Below are positions 1-5,974 of a stretch of 12,753 nucleotides of DNA, one piece after another. The notes under the pieces were generated by a model that saw nothing but the letters and a program-made list of their open reading frames with translations, was not told where the DNA came from and made no database searches. The first letter of the stretch is position 1. Each line of letters starts with the position of its first letter. Made by a program: the position numbers and the translations under genes. Source of the DNA: JBFGFG01 sp041627475 (GTDB taxonomy: Bacteria > Actinomycetota > Nitriliruptoria > Nitriliruptorales > Nitriliruptoraceae); contig JBFKQZ010000068.1 of assembly GCA_041627475.1 (NCBI GenBank), positions 1 through 12,753 on the forward strand, in the 5' to 3' direction.

Positions 1-690
1 GACTCGCTGGGGACGATGAAGGCGATCCTCGACACCGGCCACGACTACTCGTGGTTCGTGCTGACGCAGAAGATCATCGAGAAGGAGTTCGCACTGTCCG
101 GGTCGGAGCAGAACCCGGACATGGACTCCAAGCTCGGCTTCCTCGCCAGCCGCCTCTCACCGGGGCCGACCGAGCCGGTCCAGAAGTTCCTCGACCACGG
201 ACCGGACTTCGTCGTCGAGGACAACCTCGAGGCGCTGGTCAAGGGCATGAACGAGCTCACCGACGAGCCGCTGCTCGACTTCGAGAAGGTGAAGTGGGAG
301 GTGCAGGCCCGCGACATGCAGCTGCGCAACCCGTTCACGAAGGACCTGCAGATCACGCAGATCTACAACCACCGCAACGCGATCGTGGAGAAGCTGGCGC
401 GCACCGCGCCGCCGCACCGACTGCTCGACCCGAAGGCCGGGCCGCTCATCGGCGTGAAGATGAACCTGATGACGCGAAAGACGCTGGGGGGGCTGGAGTG
501 CGACCTGCAGGGTCGCGTCCAGGCCCGCGACGGCAGCGGCGCCATTGACGGTCTGTACGCCGCCGGCGAGGCCGCCGGGTTCGGTGGCGGTGGCATGCAC
601 GGCTACCGGGCGTTGGAGGGCACCTTCCTCGGCGGCTGCATCTTCAGCGGGCGCACCGCAGGCCGGAGCATCGGCGCGGAGGTCGCCTGA
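1..690 (+). CDS. FAD-binding dehydrogenase (KsdD / Rv0785-like), C-terminal part, 5' end outside window
   Basis: The reading frame is open from base 1, so the ATG at 16 is probably internal and about 229 C-terminal residues are present. The family is the flavoprotein group containing fumarate reductase flavoprotein and 3-ketosteroid dehydrogenase, which introduce or reduce C=C bonds next to a carbonyl using FAD. The diagnostic part is the C-terminal FAD-contacting segment encoded from about 550 to 660: GLYAAGEAAG, then a run of glycines with MHGYRALEG, then LGGCIFSGRTAGR. This closely follows the C-terminus of actinobacterial Rv0785-type 'FAD-binding dehydrogenases'. The N-terminal dinucleotide-binding GxGxxG and most of the catalytic domain lie upstream of the window, so the substrate cannot be judged. 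The gene ends tail-to-tail with the acyltransferase gene, only 6 bp between the two stops. The family call is firm; a steroid substrate is not supported by what is visible. Confidence 0.88.
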   Translation, partial: DSLGTMKAILDTGHDYSWFVLTQKIIEKEFALSGSEQNPDMDSKLGFLASRLSPGPTEPVQKFLDHGPDFVVEDNLEALVKGMNELTDEPLLDFEKVKWEVQARDMQLRNPFTKDLQITQIYNHRNAIVEKLARTAPPHRLLDPKAGPLIGVKMNLMTRKTLGGLECDLQGRVQARDGSGAIDGLYAAGEAAGFGGGGMHGYRALEGTFLGGCIFSGRTAGRSIGAEVA

Positions 691-696
691 CGGGCG

Positions 697-1851
697 TCAG
701 GCGGCGCCGGACTCGTCGTCGGGGACCGTCGGTTGCGCGGTGTCGTCGACCGGATGGGGCTGGTGCGGCACGTGGTGCTCGGCGCCCTCGCGCAGCTCCT
801 CGCGCAGTTCCGCGGCGTGCTCCGCGACGAGACGCGCCTGGCGCTGGAGCTCCTCGGCGCGGTGGCGCAGCTCGTCCGACAGCTGCCCGCTGCGTGCGAG
901 CTCGGCGAGCTCGTCGGCGCGGTGCCGCAGCTGGTCGCTGAGCTCGTGCGCCCGGGTCCGGGCCTGGTCGGCCGCCGTGCGGGCACGCTCGCGGGCCGCC
1001 TTCATGCGGGCTTCGATCTCTCCCTCGGCCCTGAGCTCGGCCATCCGCTCGCGGGCCTGCTCGATGGCCTCGGCCATCGCCTCGCGGTACTCGTCGAGGT
1101 TGTCACGGGCGGTCCGGGTCGGCTCGGCCGGCTCGGAGTACGGCGGCCACCAGGGCGCGGTGATGTCGCGCTGCGCGTAGTCGCGGCGCAGCTCGAGCGA
1201 ACGGTCCAGCATCGTCGCGGCGATGCGACCGGTCAGCTCGGCGGCGTCCTCGCCGGGCAGCGGGTCGAGGGTCTCGATGACCACGTCGAAGTGCGCGCCG
1301 CGGTGGGGCCACTTGACGACCGGTGACATGACGCGCTGGCCGCCGAACTGCGTGATGACGACGACCTTGACGCCTGCCTCCAGTGCCAACCGCGCGGCAC
1401 CGTGGCGCAGCGGGAGCAGTTCGCCGTCGTGGGACGTCGTGCCCTCGGGTGCGATGTAGATCGCCCCGCCCTCGCGGAGCCGCTGCACGGCGGCGCTGTA
1501 CGCGTTCGCGCGGCCCTTGGTGGACTGGCGCTCGACCGGGGTGGCGCCGGCGGCGCGTGCCAGCGGCCCGAGGACGGGGACCCTGAACAGCTCCGCCTTG
1601 GCCAGCGGCTGCGCCCAGTGTCCGGTGGTCCGCCACAGTGCGTGGACCAGCAGGAACGGCTCGAAGTAGCTGGTGTGGTTCGCGACGAGGACGATCGGTT
1701 CGTCCGCCGGCGGGAGTTCGCCCTCGACGCGTGCCGAGAACTTCCAGCCGAAGACCCAGCGCATGAAGAACATGACGCCCTGGATGAAGACCCGCCAGGC
1801 GATCGGCGGGCCGTCGGTCGCGGGTCGGTTCGTCGTCGTGGTGTCGCTCAC
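697..1851 (-). CDS. PlsC/LPLAT-family acyltransferase with C-terminal coiled-coil extension
   Basis: 384 aa, GTG start at 1851 with GGAG 8 nt upstream. Residues about 20-230 form a lysophospholipid acyltransferase domain, the family that moves acyl groups from acyl-CoA or acyl-ACP to glycerophosphate or related lipids at the membrane. Visible are a hydrophobic N-terminal stretch (about 20-36, WRVFIQGVMFFMRWVFG), block I NHTSYFEP (58-65), and block III APEGTTSHDG (134-143). Block I is unusual: the usual H-x4-D is H59-x4-E64, and the codon at 1660-1662 does read Glu. From about 245 to 357 the protein is a highly charged Ala/Arg/Glu helix predicted to be a coiled coil, with a near-duplicate 20-residue unit (LSDQLRHRADEL at 304 and LSDELRHRAEEL at 324). 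The last 25 residues are acidic and disordered. Typical family members are 200-260 aa, so the tail is an addition. It is divergent from the next gene. The acceptor lipid is unknown. Confidence 0.9.
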   Translation of the reverse strand: MSDTTTTNRPATDGPPIAWRVFIQGVMFFMRWVFGWKFSARVEGELPPADEPIVLVANHTSYFEPFLLVHALWRTTGHWAQPLAKAELFRVPVLGPLARAAGATPVERQSTKGRANAYSAAVQRLREGGAIYIAPEGTTSHDGELLPLRHGAARLALEAGVKVVVITQFGGQRVMSPVVKWPHRGAHFDVVIETLDPLPGEDAAELTGRIAATMLDRSLELRRDYAQRDITAPWWPPYSEPAEPTRTARDNLDEYREAMAEAIEQARERMAELRAEGEIEARMKAARERARTAADQARTRAHELSDQLRHRADELAELARSGQLSDELRHRAEELQRQARLVAEHAAELREELREGAEHHVPHQPHPVDDTAQPTVPDDESGAA

Positions 1852-1887
1852 CGTGGCTCCGGTGGGTGAGGGGGTGCAACCGACGCC

Positions 1888-1897
1888 ACTGTAGGTT
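1888..1897. promoter_or_regulatory. Candidate back-to-back -10 elements between the acyltransferase and kinase genes
   Basis: The sequence ACTGTAGGTT reads TACAGT on the minus strand (1893-1888), about 36 nt before the acyltransferase GTG, and TAGGTT on the plus strand (1892-1897). Both match the TAnnnT core of actinobacterial -10 elements. No good -35 is visible for either, so this is a weak call resting on motif and position alone. Confidence 0.27.
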
Positions 1898-1901
1898 GCC
1901 G

Positions 1902-2642
1902 GTGCATCGGGGACGACCGGGGGTTCGCGTGGTGCGCAGGACGACCGTCGACGGTGTGCGTGTGGTCGTCAAGGAACCCCCCTACGACGCGCTCACCGAG
2001 GCGGTGGGACTGCGCGCCATGGCGGCAGCCGGAGCACACGTGCCACGGATCGTCGAGGCGACGTCCGAGCGGCTCGTCCTCGAGGAGGTGGAGGGCGACG
2101 GCGACTGGGCCGGATGTGCACGCCGGCTCGCGGCCGTCCACCGGTCCGAGGGACCGGCGTTCGGGTGGGACCGCGACGGGGTGATCGGGCGGCTGCCGAT
2201 GGCGAACGACCGGACCGACGACTGGCCGACGTTCTATGCCCGGCACCGCCTCTCGGCCTACCTCGACCGTCTGCCGGTCGGCCCCATGGCGCGGCTGCTC
2301 GAGGCGATCGACGACGGCCGACTCGCGCGACTGCTCGACCACGACGTCGTCCCGAGCCTCGTCCACGGGGACCTGTGGGCCGGCAACGTCGTCGGCGGCG
2401 AGTACCTGATCGACCCGGCCGTCCACCACGCCGACCGCGAGCTCGACCTCGCCTTCGCCCGGTTCTTCGGGGGGATCCCGCCGGCGTTCTTCGCCGCCTA
2501 CCAGGAGGCGTACCCGCTGGACGACGGGTGGGAGGAGCGGCTGCCCGCGCTGCAGCTGTTCCACGCGCTCGTCCACGTCGAGCAGGAGGGCGACGCCTAC
2601 GTCCACACCGTCGTCGACCGGCTGGACGCGCTCGGCTGGTGA
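1902..2642 (+). CDS. Fructosamine kinase family protein (protein-deglycating / APH-like kinase)
   Basis: 246 aa from the GTG at 1902; in-frame GTG codons at 1866 (12 residues longer) and 1929 (9 shorter, behind a GGGGG run) are alternatives. Fructosamine-3-kinases phosphorylate ketosamines formed by sugar attack on protein amines, leading to their breakdown, and act in the cytosol. Numbered from 1902: the ATP-binding Lys lies in VRVVVKEPP (K24) followed by the helix Glu in TEAVGLRAM (E33); the catalytic loop is HGDLWAGN (155-162); the metal-binding Asp and family signature are IDPAVHHADRELDLAFARFFGG (about 170-191); the C-terminal helix has LQLFHALVHVEQEG. All are characteristic of PF03881. 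The part before the first beta-strand is shorter than the roughly 285-aa family norm (for example E. coli YniA), and the glycine-rich loop is poorly represented, so either the start is wrong or the N-lobe is reduced. A generic aminoglycoside phosphotransferase is the alternative, but the IDPA...DRE signature argues against it. Confidence 0.85.
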   Translation: MHRGRPGVRVVRRTTVDGVRVVVKEPPYDALTEAVGLRAMAAAGAHVPRIVEATSERLVLEEVEGDGDWAGCARRLAAVHRSEGPAFGWDRDGVIGRLPMANDRTDDWPTFYARHRLSAYLDRLPVGPMARLLEAIDDGRLARLLDHDVVPSLVHGDLWAGNVVGGEYLIDPAVHHADRELDLAFARFFGGIPPAFFAAYQEAYPLDDGWEERLPALQLFHALVHVEQEGDAYVHTVVDRLDALGW

Positions 2643-2679
2643 CGGCACCGGTCGCGGCCTTCCGCTGCGACGCGGCCTG

Positions 2680-2688
2680 TGGCATGAT
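2680..2688 (+). promoter_or_regulatory. Candidate extended -10 for the beta-propeller lipoprotein
   Basis: TGGCATGAT combines a TGn extension with CATGAT (5 of 6 to TATAAT) and lies 37 nt before the ATG at 2726, in the 83-bp gap after the kinase stop. The matching -35 position (TTCCGC at 2660) is poor, as is usual for extended -10 promoters. Confidence 0.35.
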
Positions 2689-2725
2689 CCGTACTGACTA
2701 GTCCTGTTGCGGTGGGGGGGTCAGG

Positions 2726-3859
2726 ATGCGTCGATGGACGGTCGTTCTGCCGGGACTGCTCCTGGTCGGGTGCAGCGCGTCGTCGGCGGGTTCGCCGCCG
2801 ACGGGTGCGGACGTGCAGTCGGCATCGCCCACCGTGGTCGCGTCGCCGACCGACGTGGAAGGAGCGCCGGCCGCCGAGGACGAGGTCGGACCCGCCGCTG
2901 CGACGGAACCACTCGGTACCTGCCCGGACCCGGGCGATCCCCAGCTGCCCGACGACGTGCTGGCTGGTGAGGACGTCGAGGTCGGCCGGACGCCGGTGGG
3001 TGCCCCGCTGTTCTGGCTGGAGGTGCATGACGAGGGCGTCGTCGCGACCGACTTCGAGACGGGCGTGCACCACATCGTGGACGGGCAGGTCTCGACGGTG
3101 CCGCACGAGCTCGATGACGCGGGACTGGTGCTGCGCCTCGACGACCGCCTGTGGCTGACGGACCTCCATGGGGGACAGCACGAGCGCCTGGTCACCCTCG
3201 ACCTCGAGACGGGCGGCGTCCTCGACGAGCGCCCGGTGACGTTCGACTTCCCCTACTTCTGGGGCGAGCGGATCATGGGAGGAACCGTCGACGCGACGAC
3301 CATCGCCTGGATCGACATGGCCAGTGGCGCCACGTTCGAGGTGGCGCTCGAGGGGCAGCACCGTGCCGTGCTCCCCGTGGGTGGGCACCTGATGACGTTG
3401 CTCCAGGACTCGGCCGGAGAGCATCACTTCGCCGCCATCGACGCCGCGACCGCCGAGGTCGTGGCTGTCGGGAGCCCCGACGAGCGGCTGGCGGGCGGCT
3501 ACGTGGCTCCCCTCGGGGAGGACTGTCTGGTGCTCGCGAGCCCGGTCACGGTCGACTCGCCGACGACGATCACGCTCGTCGAGGTGCCGGGTGGCGTCGT
3601 GGCCGACACCTTCGAGATCCCGATGATGTCGGACTTCTACAACCTGTTGACCGTCGGTGACACGGTCTGGGCATCCGGGTTCGCCGCCGGTCGACCGCGG
3701 ATGCTGCGGGTGGACCTCGCCACGGGCACCGTGGCACCGCCCATCGAGTGGCCTCGCGCCGGGCAGCCGCACATGGCAGTGGACAGCGAGCACGCCTGGT
3801 TCACCCACGGCAAGGAGCTCGTGGCCGTGCCGGTCACGTACGGGGACGGGGCGGCGTGA
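2726..3859 (+). CDS. Predicted lipoprotein with beta-propeller-like (PQQ/WD-type) repeats
   Basis: 377 aa, ATG start with a GGGGGGG run ending 5 nt upstream. The N-terminus is a lipoprotein signal peptide: MRRW, a short hydrophobic core, then lipobox L-V-G-C with Cys16 as the lipidated residue. A Ser/Ala/Pro/Thr-rich linker (about 17-62) would hold the body off the membrane. The rest is beta-rich, with recurring D-x-x-T/S-G turns (DFETG 109, DLETG 159, DMASG 197, DAATA 239, DLATG 330), each followed by short hydrophobic strands, the pattern of blades in PQQ-like or quinoprotein beta-propellers. Cys66 and Cys267 are the only other cysteines and could pair outside the cell. I see no catalytic motif, so it may be a binding or scaffold protein on the outer face of the membrane. 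It runs convergently into the ThiS/MoaD-like gene. The localisation call is strong, the fold call moderate, the function unknown. Confidence 0.8.
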   Translation: MRRWTVVLPGLLLVGCSASSAGSPPTGADVQSASPTVVASPTDVEGAPAAEDEVGPAAATEPLGTCPDPGDPQLPDDVLAGEDVEVGRTPVGAPLFWLEVHDEGVVATDFETGVHHIVDGQVSTVPHELDDAGLVLRLDDRLWLTDLHGGQHERLVTLDLETGGVLDERPVTFDFPYFWGERIMGGTVDATTIAWIDMASGATFEVALEGQHRAVLPVGGHLMTLLQDSAGEHHFAAIDAATAEVVAVGSPDERLAGGYVAPLGEDCLVLASPVTVDSPTTITLVEVPGGVVADTFEIPMMSDFYNLLTVGDTVWASGFAAGRPRMLRVDLATGTVAPPIEWPRAGQPHMAVDSEHAWFTHGKELVAVPVTYGDGAA

Positions 3860-3861
3860 CC

Positions 3862-3877
3862 GGGCGCGGGACCGCCC
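3862..3877. terminator. Weak GC hairpin in the convergent gap
   Basis: GGGCG (3862-3866) and CGCCC (3873-3877) can pair around a 6-nt loop, immediately after the lipoprotein stop and before the opposing stop at 3894. There is no T-tract on either strand, so it is at best a poor intrinsic terminator; its position between two convergent stops is the main argument. Confidence 0.22.
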
Positions 3878-3893
3878 AGCCCTGGTGGCGGCG

Positions 3894-4175
3894 TCACCCC
3901 CCGGCGACGGACGGGACGAAGGCCATCGTGCCGCCGGGGCGCACCGGCGCTGCCTCGGCGAGTCGCGTCCGGCGACCGTCGACGGCACACAGCACGTTCG
4001 GACGCAGGCCGCCGGCGTCGTCGAGGAGATGGGGGCGGACCCCCGGGTGACGCTCGAGCAGTGCGTCGAGCACCTCGAGGGTGGTGCCACCCGCCACCTC
4101 GACGTGGTGCGGGACGCCGGTCGCCTGGCAGACCAGCCGCGGCAGCGTCACGGTGACGACCGGCACCTCAGCCAC
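3894..4175 (-). CDS. ThiS/MoaD-family beta-grasp (ubiquitin-like sulfur carrier) protein with C-terminal Gly-Gly
   Basis: 93 aa from GTG at 4175, which overlaps the end of the upstream propeller gene by 8 bp and has GAGG 6 nt before it; a second GTG at 4166 is possible. Proteins of this fold carry sulfur as a C-terminal thiocarboxylate after adenylation by an E1-like enzyme, in molybdopterin, thiamine and other pathways. Visible features: a first strand VVTVTLPRL, a second strand HHVEVAGGTTLEVLDALLERHPG leading into the helix, the segment LRPNVLCAVDGRR, a late proline/glycine turn RPGGTMAFVP, and the final AGG. Strand order, length and the terminal Gly-Gly all fit MoaD/ThiS. No moaE, thiG, thiF/moeB or cysteine-synthase partner lies in the window, so it is an orphan carrier here. 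Its position as the last gene of the TetR / propeller set suggests a specialised role rather than housekeeping cofactor synthesis. Cys16 and Cys63 are present but are not family features. Confidence 0.8.
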   Translation of the reverse strand: MAEVPVVTVTLPRLVCQATGVPHHVEVAGGTTLEVLDALLERHPGVRPHLLDDAGGLRPNVLCAVDGRRTRLAEAAPVRPGGTMAFVPSVAGG

Positions 4176-5214
4176 CCCGGACCTCGACGGCGTTGATGCG
4201 CGGGAACGTGCTCGGCAGGCGGGTCCACGAGTCGCCGGTGTCGCGGCTGAGCCAGACGTCGCCGCTGGTCGTGCCGAGGGCGACCGTGCCCTGCTGGTCG
4301 GTGGCCATGGCGCCGCGCAGGACCCCGGTGAACGTCGGTGCCTCGGGCCAGCCGGTGCCCGCGACCTGCCAGGTGTCGCCGTCGTCGTCGCTGGACCACG
4401 CGGCGAAGCGGCCGCCGACCGGGACCCGGTTGGCGTCGGCCTCGAGCGGCACGACGAACAGCCGGCCGGACGCGTGGTCCCGCACGATCGGGAAGCCGAA
4501 CCCGTCCTCGTTGGGCAGCGACCCGTCGATGCGCTCCCAGCGGTCACCGCCGTCGTCGGTGCGGTAGACGCCCTTGTGGTCCTGTCGCCAGATCCGGTCC
4601 GGGTCGTCGGGGTCGTGCGCGACGGCGTGGACGCACCAGCCGGTGGCCGCGGCGCCCTCGCTCGGGTCGACGGCCGGGACGACGCCCTCGTCGGCATGGT
4701 GGAACGTGGCGCCGCCGTCCTCGGACCGCAGCACCCCGACGGACGAGATCGCGACCCACAGCCGCTCACCGCCGTCGTCGAGCACGTGGTGGGCGCAGAG
4801 CCCACCGAGTCCCGGCTGCCAGTCCGCCCGGGTCGCGTGCTCGTTCAGGCCGTCGACCGGCTCCCACCGGGCGAGGTCGGTGGAGCGGAAGATCCCGGCG
4901 TGCGCGACGCCGGCGTAGACGGTCCCCGCGGTCGTGTGGAACGTCCAGACCTGCTCGAGCACGCGGCCGTGGTCGTCGCCGAGGTGGTCCCACGACGGGC
5001 CGCCCACCTGCTCCCACGTGGTGAGGTCCTCGCTGGCGTGCACCGACGTGCCGAACCAGTTCGACCCGACGGCGAGCAGGGCGCGTCCGTCCGGTGCGCG
5101 GCCGAACGCGGTGACCCGCCACCCGGGCTGGAGCGGACCGGCGACGGTCCAGTCCTCGCCGTCGGCGCGCAGCACGTACGCACCCTTCTCCGTCCCGACC
5201 ATGATCGTCGTCAT
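4168..5214 (-). CDS. BNR/Asp-box beta-propeller protein (sialidase-superfamily fold, 'exo-alpha-sialidase-like')
   Basis: 348 aa, ATG at 5214 with GGGAG 6 nt upstream; the frame runs further upstream, but that part is Arg/Ser-rich shadow of the TetR gene end. No signal peptide, so cytosolic. The chain is a row of propeller blades marked by Asp-boxes (S/T-x-D-x-G-x-T-W): SEDLTTW 61-67, STDLARW 111-117, SEDGGATF 164-171, TDDGGDRW 219-226, SSDDDGDTW 274-282, SRDTGDSW 323-330. Several strands before them read xVYxGV or GVxRS. Such proteins are often annotated as glycosyl hydrolase, exo-alpha-sialidase or photosystem-II-assembly-factor-like, but Asp-boxes are structural, and I see no sialidase F/YRIP motif or arginine triad, so enzymatic activity is not shown. 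It follows the TetR gene by 28 bp and overlaps the ThiS/MoaD-like gene, implying one transcript and translational coupling. Oddly, it also ends in Arg-Gly-Gly. Confidence 0.85.
   Translation of the reverse strand: MTTIMVGTEKGAYVLRADGEDWTVAGPLQPGWRVTAFGRAPDGRALLAVGSNWFGTSVHASEDLTTWEQVGGPSWDHLGDDHGRVLEQVWTFHTTAGTVYAGVAHAGIFRSTDLARWEPVDGLNEHATRADWQPGLGGLCAHHVLDDGGERLWVAISSVGVLRSEDGGATFHHADEGVVPAVDPSEGAAATGWCVHAVAHDPDDPDRIWRQDHKGVYRTDDGGDRWERIDGSLPNEDGFGFPIVRDHASGRLFVVPLEADANRVPVGGRFAAWSSDDDGDTWQVAGTGWPEAPTFTGVLRGAMATDQQGTVALGTTSGDVWLSRDTGDSWTRLPSTFPRINAVEVRGG
4182..4185 (-). promoter_or_regulatory. Ribosome binding site that selects the ThiS/MoaD-like start
   Basis: GAGG on the minus strand lies inside the last codons of the propeller gene, 6 nt before the GTG at 4175. 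It favours this start over the GTG at 4166, and implies that ribosomes finishing the propeller protein pass over the site. Confidence 0.5.
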
Positions 5215-5242
5215 CGCCGTCTCCCGTCCGCCGGGACGGACC

Positions 5243-5959
5243 CTAGGTCGGGTCGACCCGCTCGAGGAGGCGGTCGAGCTTCGCGTCGAGGGCGGCCAGC
5301 GACGGCGCTCCGGTCTGCGCCGGACCGGTGCCGACGCCACGCAGCAGCACGCCCAGCAGCTCGTCGGCAGCCCCGGCCAGGTCGGTGTCGCGACCGGTCA
5401 CGGCGCGGCCGACCAGCAGGTGCTCGGCGGTGCCGAAGAACACGTCACGCACCAACCAGGTCGGGACGTCGTCGCGGACGTCCCCGGTCGCGACCAGGTC
5501 CTGCACCAGCCGTTCGAAGCGGCGCGTCACGCGGCGGTTGCACGTGGCGAACGCCGCAACCACCTCCGGGTCGTGCCCGCTGCGGCCGTGGCGCTGGAAC
5601 TCGGCGACGAGGTCGAGGTCGGCGGTCATGCGGTGCAGCCAGAACCGGGCGAGGGCCTCGAGGCGGGCGCGTGGGGTGTCGGCCCCGGTCACGACCTCGT
5701 CGAGGTCGGCGACGAGCGTCGCGTAGTAGTCCTCCATGACGGCAACGAGCAGCCCGGCCTTGGTCCCGAAGTGGAACCACACGGTGGCCTCGGCGACACC
5801 GGCCGCCTCGCCGACGGCGCCGCCGCGCATGCCCTCCAGCCCGTGCTCGGCCAGCTGCGCCGCTGCGGCAGCGAGCACGGCCGCGCGGGTGCGGTCGCCC
5901 CGCGTCGCGGGGGCGTCGGTGGCGGTCACGGCCGTCCCGTCTGCATTGACATCACGCAT
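5243..5959 (-). CDS. TetR-family transcriptional regulator
   Basis: 238 aa from ATG 5959; GTG 5929 (residue 11, GGGA upstream) is a credible later start and would suit the predicted promoter better. TetR proteins are dimeric repressors whose N-terminal helix-turn-helix leaves the operator when a small ligand, often an acyl-CoA in lipid loci, binds the C-terminal domain. The HTH domain spans about residues 24-70, with recognition-helix region AVGEAAGVAEATVWFHFGTK followed by AGLLVAVMEDYY, the canonical TetR pattern. Residues 80-205 are the helical ligand domain (FWLHRM, RRFERLVQDLV, RDVFFGTAEHLLVG). The C-terminal 18 residues add a short helix with leucine/valine at 221, 224, 228, 231 and 235, a 3-4 heptad pattern not typical of the family. 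It is divergent from the acyl-CoA carboxylase operon and is the first gene of the propeller / ThiS-like set. It probably controls both directions from the palindrome at 5970-5982. Confidence 0.92.
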   Translation of the reverse strand: MRDVNADGTAVTATDAPATRGDRTRAAVLAAAAAQLAEHGLEGMRGGAVGEAAGVAEATVWFHFGTKAGLLVAVMEDYYATLVADLDEVVTGADTPRARLEALARFWLHRMTADLDLVAEFQRHGRSGHDPEVVAAFATCNRRVTRRFERLVQDLVATGDVRDDVPTWLVRDVFFGTAEHLLVGRAVTGRDTDLAGAADELLGVLLRGVGTGPAQTGAPSLAALDAKLDRLLERVDPT

Positions 5960-5974
5960 CAGTTCTAGTTGAGT
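5946..5974 (+). promoter_or_regulatory. Promoter for the acyl-CoA carboxylase operon
   Basis: A perfect -35 TTGACA (5946-5951), a 17-nt spacer, and a weaker -10 TTGAGT (5969-5974). Predicted initiation is near 5981, which leaves a leader of about 20 nt carrying the ribosome binding site. The -10 overlaps the left arm of the inverted repeat, the placement expected for a repressor that blocks polymerase. Confidence 0.5.

Noticed and set aside
1..690. Complete gene starting at ATG 16
   Set aside because: The frame is open to base 1, the ATG has no ribosome binding site, and the FAD-binding N-terminus expected of the family is missing, so the gene is cut by the window edge.
4176..4805. N-terminal extension of the ThiS/MoaD-like frame to about 303 codons
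   Set aside because: The extension overlaps the propeller gene in another frame and is Ser/Arg/Pro-rich; the GTG at 4175 has a well-placed GAGG and gives a complete beta-grasp protein.
4168..5214. Active secreted sialidase
   Set aside because: No signal peptide and no visible F/YRIP or arginine triad; Asp-boxes mark the fold, not the activity.
4081..5739. Long plus-strand open frame (552 codons) opposite the propeller and TetR genes
   Set aside because: It is antisense to two well-recognised genes, its product turns Arg/Ala/Gly/Pro-rich, no domain is recognisable, and such frames are common in GC-rich DNA.
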